44,300 nt of DNA from Candidatus Rifleibacteriota bacterium. Lineage in GTDB: Bacteria; Muiribacteriota; Ozemobacteria; Ozemobacterales; Ozemobacteraceae. A program made the translations under genes and the position numbers. This document shows, piece after piece, positions 32,275 to 40,666 of the stretch. How positions within the stretch are numbered: position 1 is the first letter of the stretch; the number at the start of each line of letters is the position of its first letter. The stretch is from NCBI GenBank assembly GCA_012517355.1, contig JAAYVD010000132.1, positions 1 to 44,300 of the forward strand, given 5' to 3'. Below the pieces are notes generated by a model. It saw only the letters and a program-made list of their open reading frames with translations, made no database searches and was not told the DNA's origin.

Positions 32275-33156
32275 TCAGCCTTCGGGCGGGAGACCCTCGA
32301 GGAGGTGACGGGCAAGGGCCTGGCCGGCCGTTGCCCGGCGTTCCAGGCAGGCGCGGGCCTTGGCGCGCAGCCGCTGCACGGCGTCACCGCGGGCCATCTC
32401 GGCCAGCAGCCGGAGGGCGAACGGGGCGTCGAGCGAGTCGAGGGCATGCAGGGCGGCATCGCGGTTCCAGACCTCCCCGTCGAGGGCGAGGGCGCGCAGG
32501 AGGCGGGGAATGGAGGTGCCCTCGACCCCCGCCAGGGCCCGGGCCGCATTGGTCTGCACGCGGTGGTCGGGGTCCTGCACGGCGGGGATCAGCTGCACGA
32601 TCGCCTCTTCCGAGCCGATGGCGGCCAGCGCATCCACGGCGTTGGCCCGCACGCGGTGGTCGCGGTCGCCCAGGAACGGGGCCAGCAGGGCGGTCTCGGC
32701 CGGCCCGCCCAGGCGGCCGATGGCGGCCACCAGGGCGGCCCGCACCTCGACGGAGCTCTCCCGGGGCAGGGCGGCCGCCAGCAGGGGAACGAACGTGGGG
32801 GCGGGGTCGGCGACCGCCCGCCGGACGGCGGCGAGACGGCGTCGGGGGTCGAGGGCGCCCAGGTCCTGGGCAAGGCTGGCCAGGCGGGCTTCCTCGCCGG
32901 GGGCGGGAGCCGCTCCGGGCGCATCGGGCGGCGCCGGCGCCGGGCCTTCCCGGCCGGCTCCGGCGGCGGCCTTCAGGGAGCCGAACGCCCGGCGCGCATA
33001 GTAGCGCACGCCGGGGCTGGGATCCTCGGTGGCCAGCCGGAACAGCCGGTCGAGCGGGGCGGGGCCCTGCACCCGCACCAGTTCGAGGAGGGCTTCGATG
33101 CGTTCCCCCTCGTCCGGGGATTCCAGGCGATGCAGGATGCGGGAGAGGGTCGTCAT
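32275..33156 (-). CDS. HEAT-repeat protein in the feo cluster
   Basis: A 293-residue soluble protein built of HEAT repeats of the PBS-lyase/EZ-HEAT type: VRYYARRAFGSLK, VRAALVAAIGRLGG, VRANAVDALAAIGS, VQTNAARALAGVEG and RDAALHALDSLDA. A Pro/Ala/Gly linker lies at about 66-90. No catalytic residues. It starts 38 bases after the end of the DtxR-type regulator gene, without an intervening terminator, so it may be the last gene of the feo operon. Its start lacks a strong ribosome site. A role in iron uptake is only suggested by position. Confidence 0.8.
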   Translation of the reverse strand: MTTLSRILHRLESPDEGERIEALLELVRVQGPAPLDRLFRLATEDPSPGVRYYARRAFGSLKAAAGAGREGPAPAPPDAPGAAPAPGEEARLASLAQDLGALDPRRRLAAVRRAVADPAPTFVPLLAAALPRESSVEVRAALVAAIGRLGGPAETALLAPFLGDRDHRVRANAVDALAAIGSEEAIVQLIPAVQDPDHRVQTNAARALAGVEGTSIPRLLRALALDGEVWNRDAALHALDSLDAPFALRLLAEMARGDAVQRLRAKARACLERRATAGQALARHLLEGLPPEG

Positions 33157-33194
33157 CGGCAGGGGACCGGCCCGGCAGGGGGCCGGGGAACGGG

Positions 33195-33683
33195 TCAGGA
33201 AGAGCGATGGCGGCCGCGGGTGGGGGTTTCGACGGCGGCCAGGAAACGGGCGAAGCCTTCCTGCAGGTCGGTCCGGAGGGTGGTGCCGGCGGGGGTGTCG
33301 TTCAGGAATGCCATGAACTGGGCGATGCGGGCGACCAGGGGCGGGGAGGCGCGGTGCTCGAGCGAGCAGGCCTCCTCCTCGACGAACTCGGCCGGCAGGG
33401 CCAGGACGGTGCGGAACAGGTCGGCCAGCACCCGGTGCCCCGCGCTCAGCCGCCGGATGGCGGCCTTTCCCTGGTTGGTCAGCGTGACGGGACGGTAGGC
33501 CTCGTAGTTGATCAGCTCCAGTTGGGCCAGGCGGCGGAGGGCGCTGGTGGCCGAGGGGGTCTTGCAGCCCATGCGTCCGGCCAGGTCGGTGACGCGCACG
33601 GCCCCGTACTGCTGCTGCAGTTCGTGGATCAGCTCGAGGTAGGATTCAAGGGTGCTCGACAGTCCGCCCCGGGTCTTTTTCAC
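33195..33683 (-). CDS. DtxR/MntR-family metal-dependent transcriptional repressor
   Basis: A 162-residue protein. N-terminal winged helix: STLESYLELIHELQQQYG, VRVTDLAGRMGCKTPSATSALRRL and LTNQGKAAI. Dimerisation/metal domain: HRVLADLF and VEEEACSLEHRAS, matching the DtxR-type EAC..EH metal ligands (the MntR type has no Cys here). At the N-terminal ligand position the DtxR Met is Ser. No C-terminal SH3 domain, as in short family members. It starts at GTG 33681-33683 with AGGAGG 5 bases upstream; the start lies inside the 3' end of feoB (38-base overlap). It probably represses the feo operon when Fe2+ or Mn2+ is sufficient, through the palindrome at 37266-37283. Confidence 0.88.
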   Translation of the reverse strand: MKKTRGGLSSTLESYLELIHELQQQYGAVRVTDLAGRMGCKTPSATSALRRLAQLELINYEAYRPVTLTNQGKAAIRRLSAGHRVLADLFRTVLALPAEFVEEEACSLEHRASPPLVARIAQFMAFLNDTPAGTTLRTDLQEGFARFLAAVETPTRGRHRSS

Positions 33684-36600
33684 AGGATCCTCCTGAATCT
33701 TTCATGGCCTGGCTGCAGGCCTGCCGGGCCGGACAGCCGGCACACCGGCCCCCGCGCAGCTCTGCCCAGGCCCGTCGGACGAGCAGGGAGAGGGACACCC
33801 CGACCAGGATCACGACCGCCAGCAGCTCGGCGGCGGCGGCTCCGGAGGCCGTCGAACAGGCGGCCAGGACCAGTCCGGACTGGAACACCACGAAGCCGAT
33901 GCCCCATGCTAGCACGGCCGGAAAAACCAGAGCAAGGGTGGTGACCGCCCAGGACCCCGACTCGCGCCAGATGACCCCGAGCGTGGACAGGCAGGGCACG
34001 TAGAGCAGGGTGAACAGCATGAAAGCGAGGGCCCCCAGGGGGGTCATGCCCTCGTGGCGCATGGCCGTTCCCAGGTCGCCTCCGACCGGTCCGTAGAGGA
34101 CCGCCAGGGTGGAGATGATGCTTTCCTTGGCCAGGAACCCGGGGATGAGCGAGACCGCCTCCCGCCAGCCGAAGCCGAGCGGCGCCACCAGAGGGTGGAG
34201 GGCCCGGCCCAGGCGCGACATCCAGCGGCCGGCCAGGACCTCCTGGTCACGGGCCCGGACCAGCCGCTCCAGGTGGGCTCCGGGATCATCGACGGCCGTG
34301 ACCGTCGGAGCCGGAGAGGAGGGGCGGGCGGGGCCGTTCCCCGCGCTTGTGGCCTGGTGGGCGAGGGGCGTGGAGGGCGGGGAGGGCGTGGAGGGCGGGG
34401 AACCGGCGGCGTGGCCCCCTGTGCGCGGGGAGGCGGCGGTGCGGCCGTCGGTTCCGGTCCAGGCAGGGGCGGGGCCGGTTCCCGCCTCCGCGGGGGCGGC
34501 CGCGGTTCCCGACCCGGCTGGACGGGCGTCCACGAGGGCCTGCAGGCGGGCGATTTCGGCGTCGTAGTCGCGCGACAGGGGGACGGCGCGGGGAAAGGCC
34601 GTCAGGAACCAGACCACCACCGAGCCGAGCAGGATGACCGAGCCGGCTTTTTCCAGGAAATGCCAGACCTTTTCCCAGAGGAAGCCCCGCATGGTCCGCC
34701 AGGTGGGCACCCGGTAGGGGGGCATCTCGAGCAGGAACAGGCCGGTGTCGACGGGCCCGCCCAGGGAGCGGGCCAGCCGTCCCATCAGGAAGACGGTCAG
34801 GATGTTGAGGGCATACAGAAGAAACAGCATGGCGCCGGGCCAGCGGGGAAAGAAAGCGGCGCATAGCAGCACCAGCACCGGCAGGCGGGCGGAGCAGCCG
34901 ACCAGGGGCAGAAGCAGCATGGTCAGCCGGCGTTGCCAGGGATGTTCGATGATGCGGGTGGCCAGGATGGCGGGCACGTTGCACCCGAACCCCATCAGCA
35001 GGGGGACGAAAGCCCGGCCGTGCAGGCCCATCCGCTGCATGAACCAGTCCATCAGAAAGGCCGCCCGAGCCAGGTAGCCCGAGTCCTCGAGCAGGGCGAG
35101 CCAGAAGAACAGGATGAGCACGTTGGGCAGAAAGATCAGCACGCCGCCCACCCCGGCCAGCAGGCCGTCGACCACCAGGTCGCGCAGCAGGCCTTCGGCC
35201 ATGCGGGAGGCGACCAGGCCCTTGAGCCAGCCCAGCGCCTGCGCGATCCAGGCGGCGGGGGTGGCGCCGAGGGAGAAGGTCGACCAGAAGACCACCGCCA
35301 TCATGAGAGCCAGCAGCGGAAGCCCCCACCAGGGATGGGCCAGGATCGCGTCGAGGCGGGCGGTAAAAGGGTCGGTGGGATGGGCGGATGGGCGGTGGCA
35401 GCCGGCGAGGAGCCGGGTGATCCGCCGGTAGCGGTCGGCCGCCAGCTCGCAGGGAAGCTCCGCCACGTCCAGCGCGGCCCGCCCGGGGGGGCGGGCCCCC
35501 TCCGCCCTGGCGGCCGGGCCCGCGACACCGCCCGGCACCCCGCCTGTCGTCCCGGCGGTTGCCGCTTCCGCCGGCCGGCCTGCGGCCCCGCTCGTTTCCC
35601 CAACCACCGTCCGGCCCGGCCCTTCGCTTGCTTCGCCGTTCGCCCCCTCGCCTGTCGCCCTGCCTGGCACCCCTGCGGTCGCCTCTTCCTCCGGCCGGCC
35701 TGCGGCCTCGCTTGTCGCCTTGCCTGCCGTTGCCGTTGCCACCACCCCGCCCTCCACCCCGTTTGTCGGCGGGGCGGCGTCGGGTTCCGGGGGCGGGGAA
35801 GCGGCCAGGTCGGCGGCCAGCTGCTCCCGGATGGCGGCCAGGTCCGCCGCCTCTGGCCAGGACCGTCCGTCGCCGGCGGTGGCGCGGCGGCCGCCCTGAC
35901 TGCCCGGGTCAGCCGCACCACCCGAATCGTCCGCAACGCCGTCGGCGGGCCATCCCTGCCGCCACGACGGGGCGGTCGCCCCGCCCGCTCGGCTTCCCTC
36001 GTCGGAGGCAACGGGAGTCTGCGAGACGGCGGACCCGGGCGTCGTCTCGCGTTCCACAGCCGGGGCGATCGCCATGGTGGCCGTCCCGGCCGCGGCCGGC
36101 GGCCTGACCTCGACCAGCAGCTGGAGGGCCCGCCGCCGGCGGCTGGGGGGAACGGGTCCGGGAGCCGCCGCATCGCCGGCGCCGGCGAGAAGCCGATCGA
36201 TGGCCCGGTCCCAGGGGGCGGGCAGGCCCGGGTGACCCATGGGCGGGGCACCGAAGGTGGTCAGTCCGGGGTCGAGGAGGGCCTGTCGGAGGTCGTCGAC
36301 GCCGTCGCCGGTACGGGCGACGGTGGGGAAGACCGGGCAGCCGAGGCGCCTGGCCAGGAGCGGGACGTTGAGGGTGGCCCCGCTGTCGCGGAGGCCGTCC
36401 ATGCAGTTGAGGGCGATGACCGGGCGGAATCCGAGTTCCCGCAGTTGCAGGACCAGAAAGAGGTTGCGCTCGAGGGCGGTGGCATCGACCACGGCGACCA
36501 GGATGCCGCGGCTGGCCTCGTCGAGGACGGCTGGGATGACGCCTTCCTCGGGGGTCATCGGCGTGAGGGAGTAGGCCCCGGGGAGATCGACGACGCAGAC

Positions 36601-36816
36601 GGCCGGCTCGGAGCCGCGCAGGCGGCCTTCGAGGCGGTCGACCGTGATGCCCGGCCAGTTGCCGACGTGCTGCCGCTCGCCGGTCAGGGCGTTGAACAGG
36701 CTGGTCTTGCCGCAGTTGGGGTTGCCCACCAGGAAGACCCGCCGGCGGCCCGGGTGGCAATCCCGGGCCGGGAAGGTCACCGGGGCAGCGGGTGGAAGGC
36801 TGCTGGCCTGCGCCAT
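33646..36816 (-). CDS. feoB: ferrous iron transporter FeoB with large low-complexity insertions
   Basis: A 1056-residue inner-membrane Fe2+ transporter; relatives are usually about 650-850. N-terminal G domain: G1 GNPNCGKTS (31-39), G2/switch WPGITVD, G3 DLPGAY (77-82), and G4 as NCMD (137-140) rather than the usual N(K/M)MD. Membrane part from about 495: the Gate motifs LLMGFGCNVPAILATRI and LLPLVGCSARLPV, then PGFLAKESII. Residues about 237-450 are a Gly/Ala/Thr/Glu-rich insertion between the helical part of the NFeoB region and the membrane domain. A second Pro/Ser/Thr insertion lies at about 765-850. The tail carries a Cys cluster (CAGCPARQAC...C). Preceded by feoA and overlapping the regulator gene. 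Confidence 0.95.
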   Translation of the reverse strand: MAQASSLPPAAPVTFPARDCHPGRRRVFLVGNPNCGKTSLFNALTGERQHVGNWPGITVDRLEGRLRGSEPAVCVVDLPGAYSLTPMTPEEGVIPAVLDEASRGILVAVVDATALERNLFLVLQLRELGFRPVIALNCMDGLRDSGATLNVPLLARRLGCPVFPTVARTGDGVDDLRQALLDPGLTTFGAPPMGHPGLPAPWDRAIDRLLAGAGDAAAPGPVPPSRRRRALQLLVEVRPPAAAGTATMAIAPAVERETTPGSAVSQTPVASDEGSRAGGATAPSWRQGWPADGVADDSGGAADPGSQGGRRATAGDGRSWPEAADLAAIREQLAADLAASPPPEPDAAPPTNGVEGGVVATATAGKATSEAAGRPEEEATAGVPGRATGEGANGEASEGPGRTVVGETSGAAGRPAEAATAGTTGGVPGGVAGPAARAEGARPPGRAALDVAELPCELAADRYRRITRLLAGCHRPSAHPTDPFTARLDAILAHPWWGLPLLALMMAVVFWSTFSLGATPAAWIAQALGWLKGLVASRMAEGLLRDLVVDGLLAGVGGVLIFLPNVLILFFWLALLEDSGYLARAAFLMDWFMQRMGLHGRAFVPLLMGFGCNVPAILATRIIEHPWQRRLTMLLLPLVGCSARLPVLVLLCAAFFPRWPGAMLFLLYALNILTVFLMGRLARSLGGPVDTGLFLLEMPPYRVPTWRTMRGFLWEKVWHFLEKAGSVILLGSVVVWFLTAFPRAVPLSRDYDAEIARLQALVDARPAGSGTAAAPAEAGTGPAPAWTGTDGRTAASPRTGGHAAGSPPSTPSPPSTPLAHQATSAGNGPARPSSPAPTVTAVDDPGAHLERLVRARDQEVLAGRWMSRLGRALHPLVAPLGFGWREAVSLIPGFLAKESIISTLAVLYGPVGGDLGTAMRHEGMTPLGALAFMLFTLLYVPCLSTLGVIWRESGSWAVTTLALVFPAVLAWGIGFVVFQSGLVLAACSTASGAAAAELLAVVILVGVSLSLLVRRAWAELRGGRCAGCPARQACSQAMKDSGGSCEKDPGRTVEHP

Positions 36817-36973
36817 GGGGTCATCCGACGCCGGTTCGGGCGGTCAGGGGGGGTCCTGGGTTCCTGGGCGGGGATGCCGACTGGGCATCGCCCCCCGTGC
36901 GGGGTGCGAAACAGGCGTGCCGCGACGTCCGCCGCGGCGGACGGGGGACCCTGCCGGTCTGATTCCGGCCGGA

Positions 36974-37228
36974 TCACCGCCGGGCGGGAGGCAACGGGTC
37001 GATGCCGACCAGGCGGGCCTCGGCGGTGCGCAGCCCGATGCGGTAGCCGCGGACCTGGAAGGTGGCGGGGTCGCCCATCGGCGCGCGGCCCAGGGCGGTG
37101 ATGGGGGTACCCGGGACGAAACCCAGCTCGAGGAGGCGGTGGCCGGTGGGGTGCGACAGGTCGATGTCGCGGATGGTGCCGGTCTGGCCATTCGCGAGAT
37201 CGGTCAACGTGCGGTTGATGCGAACCAT
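36974..37228 (-). CDS. feoA: FeoA-type SH3-like ferrous iron transport protein
   Basis: An 84-residue cytoplasmic protein with the FeoA fold: LTDLANGQTGTIRDID, HRLLELGFVPGTPITALGRAP, MGDPATFQVRGYRIGLRTAEA and a short C-terminus. FeoA is an SH3-like accessory of FeoB. Start ATG 37226-37228 with AAAGG upstream. First gene of the feo operon: the promoter region (37268-37295) is AT-rich against a very GC-rich background. The 157-base gap to feoB shows no terminator. Confidence 0.93.
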   Translation of the reverse strand: MVRINRTLTDLANGQTGTIRDIDLSHPTGHRLLELGFVPGTPITALGRAPMGDPATFQVRGYRIGLRTAEARLVGIDPLPPARR

Positions 37229-37265
37229 GTTCAGCCTTTCCCGAAGTACGATGAACCGACAAGAA

Positions 37266-37283
37266 TTAGTGTATTCTAACTAA
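37266..37283. promoter_or_regulatory. candidate DtxR/MntR operator overlapping the feo promoter
   Basis: Inverted repeat TTAGT-N8-ACTAA, resembling the TTAGG-type half-sites of DtxR-family boxes. It overlaps the predicted -10 box of feoA. Confidence 0.5.
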
Positions 37284-37295
37284 ACAATACATCAA
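37268..37295 (-). promoter_or_regulatory. candidate feoAB promoter
   Basis: Minus strand: TTGATG (37290-37295), 16-base spacer, TACACT (37268-37273), 40 bases upstream of feoA. An alternative pair is TTGCAA with TATTGT, 17 bases apart, slightly further upstream. Bases 37311-37525, up to the end of the AAA+ gene, show nothing recognisable. Confidence 0.5.
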
Positions 37296-37525
37296 GAAAG
37301 AAGATTTTGCAACCTAAAATGGGGGAGGGAGGCGGCAAATCTCCTTCAGCGATCCGAAGCCCTTTTGATGAACGGGGATTGCCGCAGGGCGCGACCCCAT
37401 CGCGAAATCAGGCCGAAGCAGCCCGGAAAACCGCTTCAGATGGAATGTTGAAAATGGCAGCGGGGGGGAGGCCCGCCCTGGCCGACTGGCGCCCGGCGAA
37501 GGTGGGGAAGGGTTGGGGCCGGCGC

Positions 37526-39034
37526 TCAGGCGCGGCCGTCGCCCTGCGGCGCGGCCGAGGCGGAGACGGCGCGTTCGCTGGCCCACAGCTTGATGAACTT
37601 GATCTGTTCCGACATGGTGCGCGACAGGGGAACGGTGCCGCGGATGATGGTGTAGAGGTCGTCCTGGTGCATGGGGGTGCCGCGGTGGAAGGCCTCGACC
37701 ATGGCCGCCTCGACGACGTGCTCGATCTCGGCCCCGTTCCAGTACTCGGTGGCGACGCTGAGCAGGGTGAGGTCGAACTGGGCGGGGTCGTTGCCCCGCC
37801 GCTTGAGGTGCACGCGGAAGATGTCCTCGCGGTCCTTGTCGTTGGGCAGGTCGATGAAGAACACCTGGTCGAACCGGCCTTTGCGGATGATCTCGGCGGG
37901 CAGCAGGTCGATGCGGTTGGCGGTGGCGGCCACGAAGACGTCGGCCGACTTCTCCTGCATCCAGGTCAGGAAGGCGGAGAAGATGTGCGAGCCGGTGCTG
38001 CCGTCTTTCATGGCCACGCTGCTGATGCCGCCCTCGATCTCGTCGATCCACAGGATGGCCGGGGCGACCGCCTCGACGAACTTGATGGCCCGGTGGAAGG
38101 CGCCTTCCGGGGTGCCGTACAGGCCGCTGTAGATCTGGTTCATGTCGAGCCGGAACAGGGGCAGGTTCCAGGAGTGGCTGATGGCTTTGACCGACAGCGA
38201 CTTGCCGCAGCCGGAGATGCCCATCATCAGCAGTCCGCGGGGCGGGGTGATGCCGGCCGCCGCCGCTTCCGGGCTGAACAGTTTCTTGCGCTTGACCAGC
38301 CAGTCCTTCAGGTTCTGCAGCCCGCCGACCTCGTTGATGCTGGAGGAGACGCGCACATACTCGAGGATGCCCGACTTGCGGGCCATCTGCTCCTTCTCGT
38401 CGCTCAGCGCCATCAGCAGGCTGTCATCGATGACCTTCAGGTTCCACAGCACCTTGTTCAGGCTGTACTGGGCCTCAACGCCGGTGAACCCCTTCAGGGT
38501 GACGGCCGCCTGGGTCATCTGGTCGGCGGTCAGCCGGTTCTCGGCCCCCTTCTTGACGGCGGCGGCGACCGCCTTCTCGATGATCTCCCGCAGTTCGACG
38601 GTGTCGGGAAGCAGGAAATCGACCAGGTGGATGTCTTTGGCCAGGGCGGGCGGGGGGAAGATGTCGGCCCCCAGCAGGAACAGGAACCGGTTGGTGCCGC
38701 GGAAGGCCGACCCGATGTCGCGCAGGCGGCGCTGGATGGCCGGCCGGTCGAGGAAGGTCACCAGGTCGCGGCAGACGAAGAAGGCAGGTTCGGTGTGGGC
38801 GACGATGCAGTCGAGGGCGGCCTCCGGGGTGGGCGCGGGATCGACGATGGTCTCGCCGCTGGTCAGGCCGTGGGAGAGGTCCCAGGTGAGGAGGGGACGG
38901 TCGCTGCCGTAGACCGACCGGGAGAAGAGGGCGAGGGCGCCGACGGCCTGCTCCTCTTCGTAGGTGTTGATCCCGATGATGGGATACCCGGCGATCAGGG
39001 CCTTCTTGATCGTGGCGACCCGCTCCGCTCGCAT
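37526..39034 (-). CDS. AAA+ ATPase of the Ycf46-like type
   Basis: A 502-residue cytoplasmic ATPase. An N-terminal non-canonical domain (ALIAGYPIIGINTYEEEQAV, FFVCRDLVTFL) precedes a single AAA+ module with Walker A GISGCGKSLSVKAI, Walker B AILWIDEIEGGI, sensor-1-like AATANRIDLL and arginine-finger region IIRKGRFDQVF, then a helical lid. The organisation matches the Ycf46 family, whose function is poorly defined. ATG 39032-39034 follows the 65-residue ORF after only 4 bases, with a weak ribosome site, so translation is probably coupled. Confidence 0.9.
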   Translation of the reverse strand: MRAERVATIKKALIAGYPIIGINTYEEEQAVGALALFSRSVYGSDRPLLTWDLSHGLTSGETIVDPAPTPEAALDCIVAHTEPAFFVCRDLVTFLDRPAIQRRLRDIGSAFRGTNRFLFLLGADIFPPPALAKDIHLVDFLLPDTVELREIIEKAVAAAVKKGAENRLTADQMTQAAVTLKGFTGVEAQYSLNKVLWNLKVIDDSLLMALSDEKEQMARKSGILEYVRVSSSINEVGGLQNLKDWLVKRKKLFSPEAAAAGITPPRGLLMMGISGCGKSLSVKAISHSWNLPLFRLDMNQIYSGLYGTPEGAFHRAIKFVEAVAPAILWIDEIEGGISSVAMKDGSTGSHIFSAFLTWMQEKSADVFVAATANRIDLLPAEIIRKGRFDQVFFIDLPNDKDREDIFRVHLKRRGNDPAQFDLTLLSVATEYWNGAEIEHVVEAAMVEAFHRGTPMHQDDLYTIIRGTVPLSRTMSEQIKFIKLWASERAVSASAAPQGDGRA

Positions 39035-39038
39035 CGGG

Positions 39039-39236
39039 TCAGGCTTTGGGGTGCTGGTCCGGGCGCCGCGGGCGGCCGGTCGCTGGAACGGGTTGGTCGG
39101 CTGCGGCGGCCGTCGTCACGGTCTGGCGGAACAGGTCGATCTCGAACAACTCGGGCCCGCAGCCGCGGCCGGAGGGGCCGTCGGTCAGGCTGGTGGCGAC
39201 GATGGGGGAAGGGCGGGACTGGGTCTGTGGGTTCAT
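39039..39236 (-). CDS. 65-residue ORF upstream of the AAA+ ATPase
   Basis: Begins MNPQTQSRPSPIVATSLTDG and contains a central GRGCGPELFEIDLFRQTV. It has a basic, Pro-rich C-terminus (RPRRPDQHPKA) and no membrane segment. Preceded by a near-consensus promoter and a GGAG/GGAAG ribosome-site region just before ATG 39234-39236, and its stop is 4 bases before the ATPase start. That spacing and the promoter argue for a real gene; I recognise no family. A substrate tag, adaptor or regulator of the ATPase is a possibility. Confidence 0.6.
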   Translation of the reverse strand: MNPQTQSRPSPIVATSLTDGPSGRGCGPELFEIDLFRQTVTTAAAADQPVPATGRPRRPDQHPKA

Positions 39237-39267
39237 CTTCCGAATCTCCGATGCCGATGTTGGGGAT

Positions 39268-39296
39268 ATTAAACCACATTTCCCGGAGGGTGTCAT
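39268..39296 (-). promoter_or_regulatory. near-consensus promoter of the 65-residue ORF / AAA+ operon
   Basis: Minus strand: ATGACA (39291-39296, 5/6), 17-base spacer, TTTAAT (39268-39273, 5/6). One of the best promoter matches in the window. Predicted leader of about 25 bases. Confidence 0.68.
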
Positions 39297-39565
39297 GAGG
39301 TTTCCCCCCCCCTTTCCCCCGGCCATCAGGCGGGTCCGCATCCCGCCTGGCGTCGTCGATCTCCTGCTGGCCCGCGACGACGGCCTGGACCAGTGGCGGG
39401 CTGCCCGCCGGCCCCGTCGCGGTGCCGACCGACACGACGCCAGCCTTCCCCCCCAGACGCTCTCGGTGGCGGCGGGAAGCAGCCGTCCCGTCCTTCGCCG
39501 CGGGGCCGTCCCCCGGGCCGCCACGTTCCGGCAAGCAGGGGTCGCCAAGAACCCCTGGTGGGGGA

Positions 39566-39594
39566 TTGCGCGGAAAATCCGGGTGTGGTATGAT
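39566..39594 (+). promoter_or_regulatory. promoter of the exported protein gene at 39658
   Basis: TTGCGC (4/6) and TATGAT (5/6), 17 bases apart, about 64 bases before the start codon. The stretch 39297-39565 shows nothing else recognisable. Confidence 0.62.
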
Positions 39595-39657
39595 ACCTCT
39601 CCTGCCTTGATCGGTCCTGAAGAAAAAAATGGGGCAGGGTTCTTCGGAGGAAATACC

Positions 39658-40434
39658 ATGAAAGTCCGTCTCACCGTCGTCGCCGCCCTCGCCGGCCTGC
39701 TCCTGTTGTCCTGGCTCCACGCCGCGGGTGCCACCCCGTTGGCCGAGCTCGACCAGCAGCTGATCACCGAAATCCAGGCCAACCACCAGACCGTCTCCCA
39801 CAAGGCCGGCCTGGTCAACACCATCGACCGCCTCCTCGACTGCGCCGCCGCCGGCCGCATCGAGGTCGCTCTCATCGGCTTCCAGCAGACCCCCGACTGG
39901 GTCGTCGCCACCTGGCAGAAACAGGAACCCGCCGCCAAGGAGGTCAGCCTGTCCCGGTACCGCCTGGTGCTTGAGGAAGGGAAGCCCCCGGCGAAGACCG
40001 ATTTCTACCGGTTCCGCACCGTCCGTGAGGACGGCGTGGTCAGCGAGATCCTGCTGCAGAACCTGCCCAAGGAGAAGCGCGCCGCCATCATCTTCCAGTT
40101 CGAGGACGGCGATCCCACCGGCCAGTACAAGAACCTGGCCGCCACCCTCGAAGACCTGCTCTCCTGCATCGAGGAAGGCCAGATCACCATGACCGGCCTC
40201 GCCTTCACCGAGGTGCCGCAGCGGGTCAACGACCTGTGGAAGGCAAACGCCGACCCCCGCCTCGCCGGCGAGGAGGTCACCGTCCAGCGGTTCGAGGCCG
40301 ACACCCCCGGCGGCATCGACGTCTACTGGCGCCTGTCCGCCACCACCGCCCCCGGCCACTGCGAGCAGACCATGTTGATCTTCCGCGACCGCCTCGTCTT
40401 CGACGTGCTCAACGAGGACATCAAGACCTTCTGA
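39658..40434 (+). CDS. exported protein of unknown function
   Basis: A 258-residue protein with a clear signal peptide (MKVRLTVVAALAGLLLLSWLHAAGA). The mature protein begins with a helix (LAELDQQLITEIQANHQTV). It contains two similarly built segments, each with a short helical Cys motif followed by beta-like sequence: LLDCAAAGRIEVALIGFQQTPDWV and LLSCIEEGQITMTGLAFTEVPQRV. This suggests an internal duplication of about 100 residues. No family recognised; periplasmic location likely. GGAGG lies 7 bases before ATG 39658. Monocistronic, with its own promoter and terminator. Confidence 0.82.
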   Translation: MKVRLTVVAALAGLLLLSWLHAAGATPLAELDQQLITEIQANHQTVSHKAGLVNTIDRLLDCAAAGRIEVALIGFQQTPDWVVATWQKQEPAAKEVSLSRYRLVLEEGKPPAKTDFYRFRTVREDGVVSEILLQNLPKEKRAAIIFQFEDGDPTGQYKNLAATLEDLLSCIEEGQITMTGLAFTEVPQRVNDLWKANADPRLAGEEVTVQRFEADTPGGIDVYWRLSATTAPGHCEQTMLIFRDRLVFDVLNEDIKTF

Positions 40435-40456
40435 CCGACCTTCCTCCATCAACGGG

Positions 40457-40478
40457 CGGGGCCTCTGCGGAGGCCCCG
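40457..40478 (+). terminator. terminator of the gene at 39658
   Basis: 9-bp perfect stem CGGGGCCTC / GAGGCCCCG with a TGCG loop, 22 bases after the stop, followed by TTCGGCTTT. Confidence 0.75.
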
Positions 40479-40516
40479 TTCGGCTTTCCGGCCGCCTGGT
40501 CGTCCGTCGGCCGGCG

Positions 40517-40666
40517 TGGACGGCGGAGGCCGGTTTTCAGCCTTCCGGTGAGGGGTCGGCGGCCGGCCTGGACGGAGGAGGCCGGTTCTCAGCCTTCCGG
40601 TGAGGGGTCGGCGGCCGGCCTGGACGGAGGAGGCGGGTTCTCAGTCTTCCGGTGAGGGGTCGGCGG
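40517..40666. repeat. three tandem 52-bp repeats carrying a gene 3' end
   Basis: Units begin at 40517, 40569 and 40621 (TGGACGG...). Copies 1 and 2 differ at only a few bases. Copy 3 diverges in its last 8 bases and contains the stop codon and the last codons (PSPED) of the minus-strand membrane-protein gene. Copies 1 and 2 also read PSPEG-stop on the minus strand. Confidence 0.85.

Noticed and set aside
40517-40666. Regular repeats that might be a CRISPR array
   Set aside because: Units are directly adjacent with no spacers and cover a gene end.
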